64,000 bases of DNA from Pseudomonas sp. gcc21 (GTDB taxonomy: Bacteria > Pseudomonadota > Gammaproteobacteria > Pseudomonadales > Pseudomonadaceae): contig NZ_CP051625.1 of NCBI RefSeq assembly GCF_012844345.1, forward strand, positions 3,906,001 through 3,970,000. The letters are read 5' to 3'. The notes under the pieces are model-generated. The model ran no database searches. It saw nothing but the letters and a program-made list of their open reading frames with translations, and was not told the origin of the DNA. The translations under genes were made by a program, and so were the position numbers. Positions within the stretch are counted from its first letter, which is position 1, and the number at the start of each line of letters is the position of its first letter. Below, piece by piece: positions 32,345 through 40,114 of this stretch.

Positions 32345-33427
32345 TCAGTCATCGGCGGCGCTCGGGTCGTTGGCAGACGGCGCGTCAGTCATATTCGCAG
32401 CCAGCGCCGCCATGGATAGCGGGTAATCCTGATCGAAGGCCCGGCGCTTGAGGTCTTCCAGGCGTGACCAGTCCGCATCGGATTCCGGCCAGTACTCCAC
32501 ATGCTGAATCGGCTCGAATGCACCGGTTTCAGGGCTGCGTCTGGCCAGCGCAAAACGGAACGGGTGGTAGCCGGGCATGCCCAGGCGCAGGTCAGTGGCC
32601 ACCCACTCATTCTCGATCAGGTCATAGCGCAGCAGGTCCAGGGTAAACCAGCGCAGCCGTGCGTGTTGCGGTGAGTTATCCAACGCGGGCATGGCGGCAC
32701 TGGCATTGCGCGAAAGCCGCTCAAGTGTGGGCGGACGGCTATCCAGCCAACTGACCAGGCCTTCGTAATAATCATCTCCATCGACTGCCACCACGCGCCA
32801 AAGCAGCGTATTGAAGGGCGCGGGTGCGATGAAGGTGTGCTGCGGCACGATTGAGTCGCGCTGCAGCGCCTGGTTCAGATTGTGTTCGGCCATCTGCTTG
32901 CCAGCCAGGGTGCTGGCCAGATAGAGCGTGCTTAGCCCAAGTACGAAATACTGCAGGCGAATCCCGCTGCGCCTTAGTCCGAACAGCAGGCAGCCGAGCA
33001 CTGCAACAAGCAGCGGCACGGTATATAGAGGGTCGATAATAAAGATGCTGGAAATCGCCACCGGCGGCGTCGGCAACGGCCAGAACAGTTGCGTACCGTA
33101 GGTGGTGAACGCGTCCAGCAGAACGTGGGTAAACAACACCAGAGCAATACAGGCGAAGAGTCGGCGGGTTGAGTACTCGGCGTTTGGCCAGACCTTGCGT
33201 ACCAGCCAGGTGAGCAGAACGGCGACCAGACCAATGACAAACAGCGAATGGCTGAAGCCGCGGTGATAGGTCACATCGGCCACCGCGTCGCCGAAATCAA
33301 TGACTACATCCATATCAGGCAAAGTGCCGAGCATCGCGCCGAATACCAGCGCCTTACGACCTTGCCAGCGGCCCAACACCGCCCCCTGGATAGAGGCGCC
33401 CAACATCGCCTGCGTTATCGAATCCAT
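32345..33427 (-). CDS. YdjM/DUF457-type membrane metal-dependent hydrolase family protein
   Basis: A 360-residue protein. The N-terminus MDSITQAMLGASIQGAVLG, the metal-type motif GTLPDMDVVIDFGD and YHRGFSHSLFVIGLVAVLLT are typical of the DUF457 family, as is LFTHVLLDAFTTYGTQLFWP. About five membrane segments lie in the first half, with a soluble C-terminal domain of about 170 residues. Family members are annotated as membrane-bound metal-dependent hydrolases, but the substrate is unknown. Confidence 0.85.
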   Translation of the reverse strand: MDSITQAMLGASIQGAVLGRWQGRKALVFGAMLGTLPDMDVVIDFGDAVADVTYHRGFSHSLFVIGLVAVLLTWLVRKVWPNAEYSTRRLFACIALVLFTHVLLDAFTTYGTQLFWPLPTPPVAISSIFIIDPLYTVPLLVAVLGCLLFGLRRSGIRLQYFVLGLSTLYLASTLAGKQMAEHNLNQALQRDSIVPQHTFIAPAPFNTLLWRVVAVDGDDYYEGLVSWLDSRPPTLERLSRNASAAMPALDNSPQHARLRWFTLDLLRYDLIENEWVATDLRLGMPGYHPFRFALARRSPETGAFEPIQHVEYWPESDADWSRLEDLKRRAFDQDYPLSMAALAANMTDAPSANDPSAADD

Positions 33428-33505
33428 TTTGCTTCAACCCTTGTGAGGAAGCGCACAGGATACTCAACCTGCAGGCGATTTGCGCCGGACGTTGCTGACC
33501 GTGGG

Positions 33506-34195
33506 TTACAGCGCGTGTTGACGATCCAGTTCAATGCAGCGGTCAAGCAACTCAAGCAAATCCCGGCGCGCCTTCAATTTGGTGTTGCGATGCGCAGTCA
33601 TGTTCAGCGAGCCGAGCTGGCGGGCGACTTCGAGGGCACGTTCCTCCAGGCTGTCGGCGGAAACCACGTCATCCAGGAAACCTGCGTTCATTGCAGCGTT
33701 CGGCTCGAACATCTCGGCATTGATAACCGAACGATTGAAGGCTGCGGGCGTCAGTCGACCGCGGGCTAGCTCGGTGCCGACGTTGTGCATGGACATACCG
33801 ATGGCGACTTCATTCAGGCCAATCTTGAACGGCCCTTCGACGCCGAGGCGGTAGTCAGCCGACAGCAGCAGGAACGCACCCTTGGCGATCGCATGGCCAG
33901 TACAGACCGCAACGACAGGGAAGGGGTGGGACAGCAAGCGGCGTGACAATGTCGAACCCAATTCAACCAGCGCCTTCGCCTGGTCCGGCCCGGACGTCAT
34001 GACTTTCAAATCGTAGCCACCGGAGAAAATCCCCGGCTTGCCGCTGATCACCACCACCGCCCGGTCAGCTTCGGCCTGGTCCAGCGCCGCATTGAACGCC
34101 GCAAACACCTCCGGCGATAGGGCGTTGGCCTTGCCGTTGTCCAGATTCAGTCGGGCAATACCCTCAGCAAATTCGTAGCTAACCAGCGCGCTCAT
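33506..34195 (-). CDS. Crotonase/enoyl-CoA hydratase family protein
   Basis: A 229-residue single-domain crotonase. It has LNLDNGKANALSPEVFAAFN, the oxyanion-hole region SGKPGIFSGGYDLKVM, and VAVCTGHAIAKGAFLLLSAD. The GAFLLL segment replaces the usual GGG-type turn, and the two catalytic glutamates of true hydratases are not obvious, so it may be an isomerase or a related enzyme. GAGGAAA precedes the ATG at 34195. It stands alone. Confidence 0.85.
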   Translation of the reverse strand: MSALVSYEFAEGIARLNLDNGKANALSPEVFAAFNAALDQAEADRAVVVISGKPGIFSGGYDLKVMTSGPDQAKALVELGSTLSRRLLSHPFPVVAVCTGHAIAKGAFLLLSADYRLGVEGPFKIGLNEVAIGMSMHNVGTELARGRLTPAAFNRSVINAEMFEPNAAMNAGFLDDVVSADSLEERALEVARQLGSLNMTAHRNTKLKARRDLLELLDRCIELDRQHAL

Positions 34196-34321
34196 TGATT
34201 TTTCCTCGTTATAGGGGTGGCTTCCACAGGCCACAATCGCCCAGCAGTGTACCAAGATAAATTTGACCGGCGAGTCCCGCTGGCGGCAGCCAAATTTATA
34301 GCGCTTTCAAGCAAATAGCGT

Positions 34322-34350
34322 TTGCCAAAGCGGGCATGTTTCGGTAAATT
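34322..34350 (+). promoter_or_regulatory. Sigma-70 promoter of the tRNA-Ser gene
   Basis: TTGCCA at 34322-34327 and TAAATT at 34345-34350 with an ideal 17-base spacer, followed by a GC-rich discriminator AGCGCGCC, the pattern of stringently controlled stable-RNA promoters. Confidence 0.75.
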
Positions 34351-34391
34351 AGCGCGCCTTGGAGACAGGGGTTACCCTGCCTTCAAGATCC

Positions 34392-34482
34392 GGAGAGGTG
34401 TCCGAGTGGCTGAAGGAGCACGCCTGGAAAGTGTGTATACGTTAATAGCGTATCGAGGGTTCGAATCCCTCTCTCTCCGCCA
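34392..34482 (+). tRNA. tRNA-Ser (anticodon GGA)
   Basis: A type II tRNA of 91 bases including the encoded CCA. Acceptor GGAGAGG pairs with CTCTCC, the anticodon loop CTGGAAA gives GGA (reads UCC and UCU), the long variable arm lies after it, and the T loop is GGGTTCGAATCCC. The discriminator base is G, as required for serine. Confidence 0.97.
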
Positions 34483-34533
34483 GATACCGTTGTAGATCAA
34501 TAAGTTAGATAAAGTATTGATTTACACCCAACA

Positions 34534-34574
34534 AAATACCCCACAACCTGGAAAGGTGATTGGGGTATTTTTTT
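34534..34574 (+). terminator. Terminator after tRNA-Ser
   Basis: ATACCCC and GGGGTAT pair across an 18-base loop and are followed by TTTTTTT, about 50 bases after the tRNA. Confidence 0.75.
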
Positions 34575-34622
34575 GTCCGGAATTTCAGGTGCCGATACGG
34601 TCGCGTTTCAGCTAGATGCGCA

Positions 34623-34642
34623 GAAGCCCCGCTGGGGGCTTC
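34623..34642 (-). terminator. Hairpin downstream of nrdB
   Basis: GAAGCCCC-GCTG-GGGGCTTC, an 8-bp stem 86 bases past the nrdB stop on the minus strand. No T-run follows, so it is a probable 3'-end structure rather than a proven terminator. Confidence 0.45.
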
Positions 34643-34727
34643 CGTCGCGTGAGATGGAAGTCCCAGTCAGCGCGAGATCACGCTGCCGTCATCCAAGGTT
34701 CCCTATCCAGGTACCAATCGTCGGCTA

Positions 34728-35786
34728 TCACCAGTCTAGCTGCGCGCTCGTCTGATATTCGATCACCCGTGTTTCGAAGAAATTCTTTTCCTTACGCAGA
34801 GTGGCCTGTTCATCAAGCCAGGGTGATACGTTCTTCGCACCTGGGAAAGGTTCTTTCAGGCCCAGGGTCCTTGCGCGGCGGTTGGCCACAAAGCGGAACT
34901 GTTCGCGGTGATACTCGGCAGAGTAACCCAGGATGGGGTCGCGCAGGATGTAGTTGGCATAGGCGGTTTCGGCTGCATCTGATTCTTCCCACATCTCCTG
35001 TACAGCCCTGAGATCCAGGGTGATGTTCTCTTCCTCAATGATCTGATTGACCACCTTCAGGCCGAAAGAGAAGTGCATGGCCTCGTCCCGCAGAATGTAC
35101 TGCAGCTGTTCGCCGGTCCCTCGCATCAGGCCCCGCCGTTGGAGCGCGAAGATGGGACTGAAGCCGTTGTAGAACCAGGTCCCCTCAAATACGGCGGCGA
35201 AGAAAAGATAGGACATGATGAATTCATGCAAGTCCTCCCGGTTGCGCAGATTAAGGTCACTGCGCATAGCGGCGTCCAATCGACGGTTGGCCATCTGGAT
35301 TTTGCCGTAGATTTCGGGCACCACGCGGTAGCGGTTGTAGATTTCACTCTGGTCCAGGTTGAGAGTTTCGATGCAGTGCTGATAAGCCCAGGTGTGCATC
35401 GCTTCCTCATACACCTGTCTTGCCTGGTAAATCTGTAATTCCGGAGCGCTCATCTTTTCCATCACGGCCAGGCCGATGTTGCGCATGGCCAGGATGTCGG
35501 AGGTGGTGAGATAGGCCAGGACATTCTCGTAGACGTGCTTTTCCGCGGGGTTGAGGCGGTGGTGGTAGTCGTGAACATCCTGGGCCATGTTCACATCCAG
35601 GGGTGTCCAGTGATTCTTGTTGGCGTTCATGAGATATTCCCAGGCCCAGGGGTATTTGAATGGCGCCAGCTGGTTGATGTCAGTCTCGCCATTGATGACG
35701 CGTTTGTCATCAGCGTTGACCGGGGCTGGGCCTTCAGTCCGGGTGGTGGTTGATCGAGTGTTTGGTTCGTCGTCCCAATTGAGCAT
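34728..35786 (-). CDS. nrdB: Ribonucleoside-diphosphate reductase, beta subunit (class Ia)
   Basis: A 352-residue R2 subunit. It houses the di-iron/tyrosyl radical cofactor: YEEAMHTWAYQHCIETL with a metal-binding Glu and His near residue 130, EFIMSYLFFAAVFEGTWFYN, and DEAMHFSFGLKVVNQI as the second Glu/His set. The C-terminus EYQTSAQLDW is the peptide that docks to NrdA. It reduces all four ribonucleoside diphosphates together with NrdA. It lies 115 bases downstream of nrdA on the same strand, in an operon under NrdR boxes and a cobalamin riboswitch. Confidence 0.97.
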   Translation of the reverse strand: MLNWDDEPNTRSTTTRTEGPAPVNADDKRVINGETDINQLAPFKYPWAWEYLMNANKNHWTPLDVNMAQDVHDYHHRLNPAEKHVYENVLAYLTTSDILAMRNIGLAVMEKMSAPELQIYQARQVYEEAMHTWAYQHCIETLNLDQSEIYNRYRVVPEIYGKIQMANRRLDAAMRSDLNLRNREDLHEFIMSYLFFAAVFEGTWFYNGFSPIFALQRRGLMRGTGEQLQYILRDEAMHFSFGLKVVNQIIEEENITLDLRAVQEMWEESDAAETAYANYILRDPILGYSAEYHREQFRFVANRRARTLGLKEPFPGAKNVSPWLDEQATLRKEKNFFETRVIEYQTSAQLDW

Positions 35787-35901
35787 TGTCGTTGCCTTCT
35801 CTTGTCTGGCCAGCAGAATTCGGTGTCAGGACCGGACCAGGTAGTGTTTGCCGAAAAGCGCTACCCGGCCCGTTCGTCGTGCTTTAGTGATGAGCCGGCG
35901 C

Positions 35902-38652
35902 TTACTGGCATGCCTCACAGTCAGGCTCGTCTATCGAACACACCTGCGGTTGTGGCGCGGCGACCGGGGCCGTTTTTTCCGCGCCGGTGGCGCCAAGGGA
36001 GCGTAGGTAATAGGTGGTCTTCAGACCGCGTTCCCAGGCCAGCTGATACAGGGCGTCCAGTTTGCGGCCGTTGGGTTCTGCCATGTAAAGGTTCAGGCTC
36101 TGGCCCTGATCGAGCCATTTCTGCCGGCGGGCGGCTGCTTCCACCAGCCACCTTGCATCGATTTCAAAGGCGGTGGCGTAGCGGGCCTTCAGTTCAGTCG
36201 GGATACGGTCGATTTGCTGAACGCTGCCGTCGAAGTATTTGAGGTCGTTGACCATGACGTTATCCCACAGGCCTTCGGCCTTCAGGTCGCGGACCAGTGA
36301 TGGGTTGACGACGGTAAACTCGCCGGAGAGGTTGGATTTGACGAATAGGTTCTGATACGCCGGTTCGATGGACTGCGAAACGCCCACTATGTTGGAGATG
36401 GTCGCGGTGGGAGCGATTGCCATGACGTTGCTGTTGCGCATGCCATGTCTGGCGATGAGCTCCCGCACCGGGGCCCAGTCAAGTCGAAGGCTGGTGTCGA
36501 CACTCAAGTCGCCGTCGTTGCGGTATTCCTTGAGCAGGTTCAGGGAGTCGATAGGCAGGATGCCTTGATCCCACAGGGAGCCTGGATAGCTCTCATAAGC
36601 GCCACGTTCTGCGGCAAGCGTGGCGGAGGCGCGGAGAGCGAAGTAGCTGAGCTGTTCCATCGCGACATCAGCGAACTCTACTGCTTCCGGGCTGGCGTAG
36701 GGCACACCCAGTTTATAGAGCGCATCCTGAAAGCCCATCAACCCAAGACCCACCGGGCGGTGCTTGAGGTTGGAGTTTCTGGCCTGGGGTACGGCATAGA
36801 AGTTGATGTCGACGACGTTATCAAGCATGCGTACCGCCGTAGTGACAGTCCGCTCCAGCCGTTGGACATCCAGCTCGCCGTGCTGCACATGGGCCGCCAG
36901 GTTGACGGAGCCGAGGTTGCACACAGCGATTTCATCGTCGCTGGTGTTAAGGGTGATTTCGGTGCACAGGTTGGAACTGTGTACTACGCCGCGATGTTGT
37001 TGTGGTGAGCGTAGGTTGCAAGGATCCTTGAAGGTAATCCAGGGATGGCCTGTTTCGAACAGCACTGTGAGCATCTTGCGCCAGAGCTGCTTGGCGGAAA
37101 TCTTCTTGTGGAGACGGATTTGCCCTTGTTCAGCCAGTTTTTCGTAGTGCGTGTAACGCTCTCGAAAGGCATTGCCGTATAAGTCGTGCAGGTCGGGCAC
37201 ATCGCTGGGGGAGAACAGGGTCCACTCCCGGTCTTCACGCACGCGCTCGATCAGCAGATCCGGCACCCAGTTGGCAGTGTTCATATCATGGGTGCGGCGG
37301 CGTTCGTCACCGGTGTTCTTGCGCAGCTCGAGGAATTCCTCGATATCCAGGTGCCAGCTTTCAAGATAGGCGCAGACCGCTCCCTTGCGCTTGCCGCCCT
37401 GGTTCACCGCCACGGCAGTGTCGTTGACCACTTTCAGGAAGGGCACGACGCCCTGGCTCTGGCCGTTGGTGCCCTTGATGTGAGAGCCCAGCGCCCGGAC
37501 CGGAGTCCAATCGTTGCCCAGGCCACCGGCCCACTTCGAGAGCAGGGCGTTGTCCTTGATCGCGCCATATATGCCGTCCAGGTCATCTCGCACAGTGGTC
37601 AGGTAGCAGGACGACAACTGAGAATGCCGAGTGCCGCTATTGAACAGCGTGGGTGTGCTGGCCATGTAGTCAAAACTAGAAAGCAGGTCGTAGAACTCGA
37701 CTGCACGGGCGTTGGGGTCATCCTCCCGCAGGGCGAGGCCCATGGCGACGCGCATGAAGAACACCTGGGGTAGCTCCAGGCGAACCTGGTCCCAGTGCAG
37801 AAAGTAGCGATCGTACAGCGTCTGTAGTCCGAGGAAGCCAAACTGCTGGTCTCGCTCCGGTTGCAAGGCATTGCCCAGGCGGTCCAGATCGAAGGCCGCA
37901 AGGGCTTCGTCCAGCAACTCGTAACCGATGCCCTCGTGGATAAAGGTATCGAAGGCCTGGGGATAGAACGCTGCCAGGGAGAGGTTGACGGGCAGGTTGA
38001 GCGCTCCGGCGACTTCCAGGCGAATCTGCTCCAGCAGTAACCGTGCAGTGACCGCGCTGTAGTCTGGCTCCTGCTCAATGCGGCCGCGGGCGGTCATGAT
38101 CAGAGCCGATAGCACGCCCGTCTCCTCAATGCCGTCGTAGAGGTTACGTAACGCGTCCTCCACCAGGGACTCGCCGTCGATGCCTTCCAGGCCCTGGGCA
38201 GCTTGCTCGACCTGATGCTTCATCAATCCAAGGTCCAGGGGCACGACTTCACCGTCAGCCTTTTTTACGGTTAGGTGAGGGTGCGCCTCTACTGGAGCAT
38301 CCTGCGCGCGCTGGCGGGCGTGTTCTTCCCGATAAAGCACGTAAGCACGGGCCACTTTCCGTTCGCCGCGTCGCATCAGCGCGAGTTCTACCTGGTCCTG
38401 GATGTCCTCGATATGCACTTTGCCGCCGGCTTCCAGGCGCCGGCTTATGGCTTGCATGACCTGAGAAGACACTTCCTGCACGGCACGATTGATATGCGTG
38501 GAACCTGCTGCCCGGTCGCCTTCCACTGCGAGAAAGGCTTTGGTCACGGCCACATTGATCTTGGAAAGATTGAACGCCACCAGCGTACCGTTGCGTTTGA
38601 CGACCTGAAGTCTGGCTGTTGTCGCCGGGGTTTCTGCTAGAGCTGTGGACAT
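35902..38652 (-). CDS. nrdA: Ribonucleoside-diphosphate reductase, alpha subunit (class Ia)
   Basis: A 916-residue R1 subunit with two N-terminal ATP cones. The first is at about 15-115 (QVVKRNGTLVAFNLSKINVA). The second, less conserved, is at about 125-215 (LTVKKADGEVVPLDLGLMKH). The catalytic barrel follows, with QLSSCYLT, SSNLCTEITLNTSDDE, AVCNLGSVNL and the tyrosine pair of the radical path in KTTYYLR. The C-terminal thiol pair is in PDCEACQ. It is longer than E. coli NrdA because of the duplicated cone, as in other pseudomonads. CAGGAG lies in front of the ATG; about 200 bases of leader separate it from the riboswitch. Confidence 0.97.
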   Translation of the reverse strand: MSTALAETPATTARLQVVKRNGTLVAFNLSKINVAVTKAFLAVEGDRAAGSTHINRAVQEVSSQVMQAISRRLEAGGKVHIEDIQDQVELALMRRGERKVARAYVLYREEHARQRAQDAPVEAHPHLTVKKADGEVVPLDLGLMKHQVEQAAQGLEGIDGESLVEDALRNLYDGIEETGVLSALIMTARGRIEQEPDYSAVTARLLLEQIRLEVAGALNLPVNLSLAAFYPQAFDTFIHEGIGYELLDEALAAFDLDRLGNALQPERDQQFGFLGLQTLYDRYFLHWDQVRLELPQVFFMRVAMGLALREDDPNARAVEFYDLLSSFDYMASTPTLFNSGTRHSQLSSCYLTTVRDDLDGIYGAIKDNALLSKWAGGLGNDWTPVRALGSHIKGTNGQSQGVVPFLKVVNDTAVAVNQGGKRKGAVCAYLESWHLDIEEFLELRKNTGDERRRTHDMNTANWVPDLLIERVREDREWTLFSPSDVPDLHDLYGNAFRERYTHYEKLAEQGQIRLHKKISAKQLWRKMLTVLFETGHPWITFKDPCNLRSPQQHRGVVHSSNLCTEITLNTSDDEIAVCNLGSVNLAAHVQHGELDVQRLERTVTTAVRMLDNVVDINFYAVPQARNSNLKHRPVGLGLMGFQDALYKLGVPYASPEAVEFADVAMEQLSYFALRASATLAAERGAYESYPGSLWDQGILPIDSLNLLKEYRNDGDLSVDTSLRLDWAPVRELIARHGMRNSNVMAIAPTATISNIVGVSQSIEPAYQNLFVKSNLSGEFTVVNPSLVRDLKAEGLWDNVMVNDLKYFDGSVQQIDRIPTELKARYATAFEIDARWLVEAAARRQKWLDQGQSLNLYMAEPNGRKLDALYQLAWERGLKTTYYLRSLGATGAEKTAPVAAPQPQVCSIDEPDCEACQ

Positions 38653-38854
38653 GAGTGTCTCCTGTTACAACGCGTTAGGGCTGCTGACTTCGCGTTGCAG
38701 AGGAGAAACCCTGGCCGGAGGACGTATGCAAGAAAATACCGCGGCGATCAGATCTCCTGCTCGATCCCAGGGGAAGGGCAGGGCGATGCACCGACGATAC
38801 AAACCATTCGTGGCCAAAGAGTTCTCTGCTTACCTTATGGACGCGAAGGCGCAG

Positions 38855-39025
38855 TACTTTGTCCAGGGCAGGTCTTCGGACTCAGGGGCGTGAACCGGTC
38901 AGGCTCGGCCTCGCGGGCGACTTCCCGGCGTTAGCCAGTGTCGTGTTGCCCGCTCGTTCCCCAATACCGCTGCGCGTCAGTTCCGGATTCTCACCGGATT
39001 CCCTACTACCAAGGGATCTCGTTAA
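38855..39025 (-). promoter_or_regulatory. Cobalamin (B12) riboswitch of nrdAB
   Basis: On the minus strand the leader contains the B12-element marks in order: GGGAATCCGGTGAGAATCC, then GAACTG with GCGCAGCGGTATTGGGGAAC, a variable arm, and the 3' conserved block AAGACCTGCC near 38866-38878. It belongs to nrdA, the next gene on this strand, starting about 200 bases on. By analogy with other such elements, adenosylcobalamin binding should switch nrdAB off. Ends are approximate. Confidence 0.9.
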
Positions 39026-39027
39026 TA

Positions 39028-39043
39028 TCTCTATATATGGTAG
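39028..39043. promoter_or_regulatory. NrdR box 1 upstream of nrdAB
   Basis: TCTCTATATATGGTAG has the CwATATaTwG core of the NrdR consensus with one mismatch. It is exactly 16 bases from box 2. Confidence 0.65.
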
Positions 39044-39059
39044 TGCGCCAAGGACATAG

Positions 39060-39075
39060 GCACTATATACAGCCA
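39060..39075. promoter_or_regulatory. NrdR box 2 upstream of nrdAB
   Basis: GCACTATATACAGCCA carries the core CTATATACAG with one mismatch to the consensus. Centre-to-centre distance to box 1 is 32 bases, three helical turns, as required for paired NrdR sites. Confidence 0.65.
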
Positions 39076-39109
39076 AGCTTTCGTCGGCAACCATAAAATA
39101 CCGTGACTT

Positions 39110-40009
39110 TCAGGCGTCTCCCGCGCGGGCGCTTAGCGAGGCTATTTCGATAAAGGCACGGGTGTGCTGGTCATGCAGATCGTGTGTTCTGATCCCCAGA
39201 TTGATGTGCTTGTGAATACCCTGCACCCCGAGCCGCACCGGGGCAATGCGCAGCGTCTCGGTGTATTCCTCCACCAGCCACAATGGCAGCGTCGCGACCC
39301 CACGGCCGGCGGCTACCATCTGCAGCATCATCTCGGTGGCTTCCAGCACCTTATGCTTTTTGGGCAGGCAGTTGGCGGGCAGCAGAAACTGCTGAAAAAT
39401 GTCCAGACGATCAATTGCCACCGGGTATGTATAGAGGGTCTGGGTTGCCACCTGGTCGGGGGTAACCCAGTCCAGTCCGGCGAGCGGGCTGTCACGGCCG
39501 ACGACCAACACCTGTTCATAGGGAAACACTGGCACGAAGTGAATGCCTTGCCGGCGGATAGGGTCCGGGGTTACCAGCAGGTCGATATCGTGGTTGAACA
39601 GTGCCGCCATACCACCAAACTGGAATTTCTGGGTCACGTCCACATCCACACCCGGCCAGCGGGCCAGGAACGGATCCACCACCTTGAGTAGCCATTGATA
39701 GCAAGGGTGGCACTCCATGCCGATATTGAGTGCGCCCCGATCCCCCCGGGCGAACTGCAACAGGCGCTCATCTACCCGCTCCAGTTGGGGCAGCAGCCGG
39801 TTGGCCTCGCGCAATAGATAATCGCCAGCTTGGGTCAACTTCAGACCACGACCTTCCTTCAGCCAGAGGGGGGTGCCCAGTAACTGCTCCAGCCGGGTGA
39901 TCTTATGACTAAGGGCAGATTGGGTCAGGTGCAGTGCGCGGGCGGCGGCGGTAAGCGAGCCCTGACGTTCTATTTCCCGCAATATTTTGAGGTGGCTTCG
40001 TTCGATCAT
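39110..40009 (-). CDS. metR: LysR-family regulator, MetR-like
   Basis: A 299-residue LysR regulator divergent from metE, the standard metR arrangement. The helix-turn-helix is LREIERQGSLTAAARALHLT followed by QSALSHKITRLEQLLG. The effector domain has GALNIGMECHPCYQWLLKVV, a pattern of MetR proteins that respond to homocysteine. It should activate metE and perhaps repress itself. The metE-metR gap of 105 bases contains TGAATCTGTGTCA, an imperfect palindrome that may be a binding site. Confidence 0.87.
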   Translation of the reverse strand: MIERSHLKILREIERQGSLTAAARALHLTQSALSHKITRLEQLLGTPLWLKEGRGLKLTQAGDYLLREANRLLPQLERVDERLLQFARGDRGALNIGMECHPCYQWLLKVVDPFLARWPGVDVDVTQKFQFGGMAALFNHDIDLLVTPDPIRRQGIHFVPVFPYEQVLVVGRDSPLAGLDWVTPDQVATQTLYTYPVAIDRLDIFQQFLLPANCLPKKHKVLEATEMMLQMVAAGRGVATLPLWLVEEYTETLRIAPVRLGVQGIHKHINLGIRTHDLHDQHTRAFIEIASLSARAGDA

Positions 40010-40114
40010 GATTAATTATGAATCTGTGTCATGGACTGGTGATATTTAACCATTTTTCGTCATGAGATACCGCCGCTATGCTCATCCCCGTTACCGTTTA
40101 ACAGGAGCATCACT

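Noticed and set aside
34392..34482. tRNA-Ser as an integration site for the region to its right
   Set aside because: No repeat of the tRNA 3' end was noticed further right and no integrase lies next to it; nrdBA and metE are ordinary chromosomal genes.
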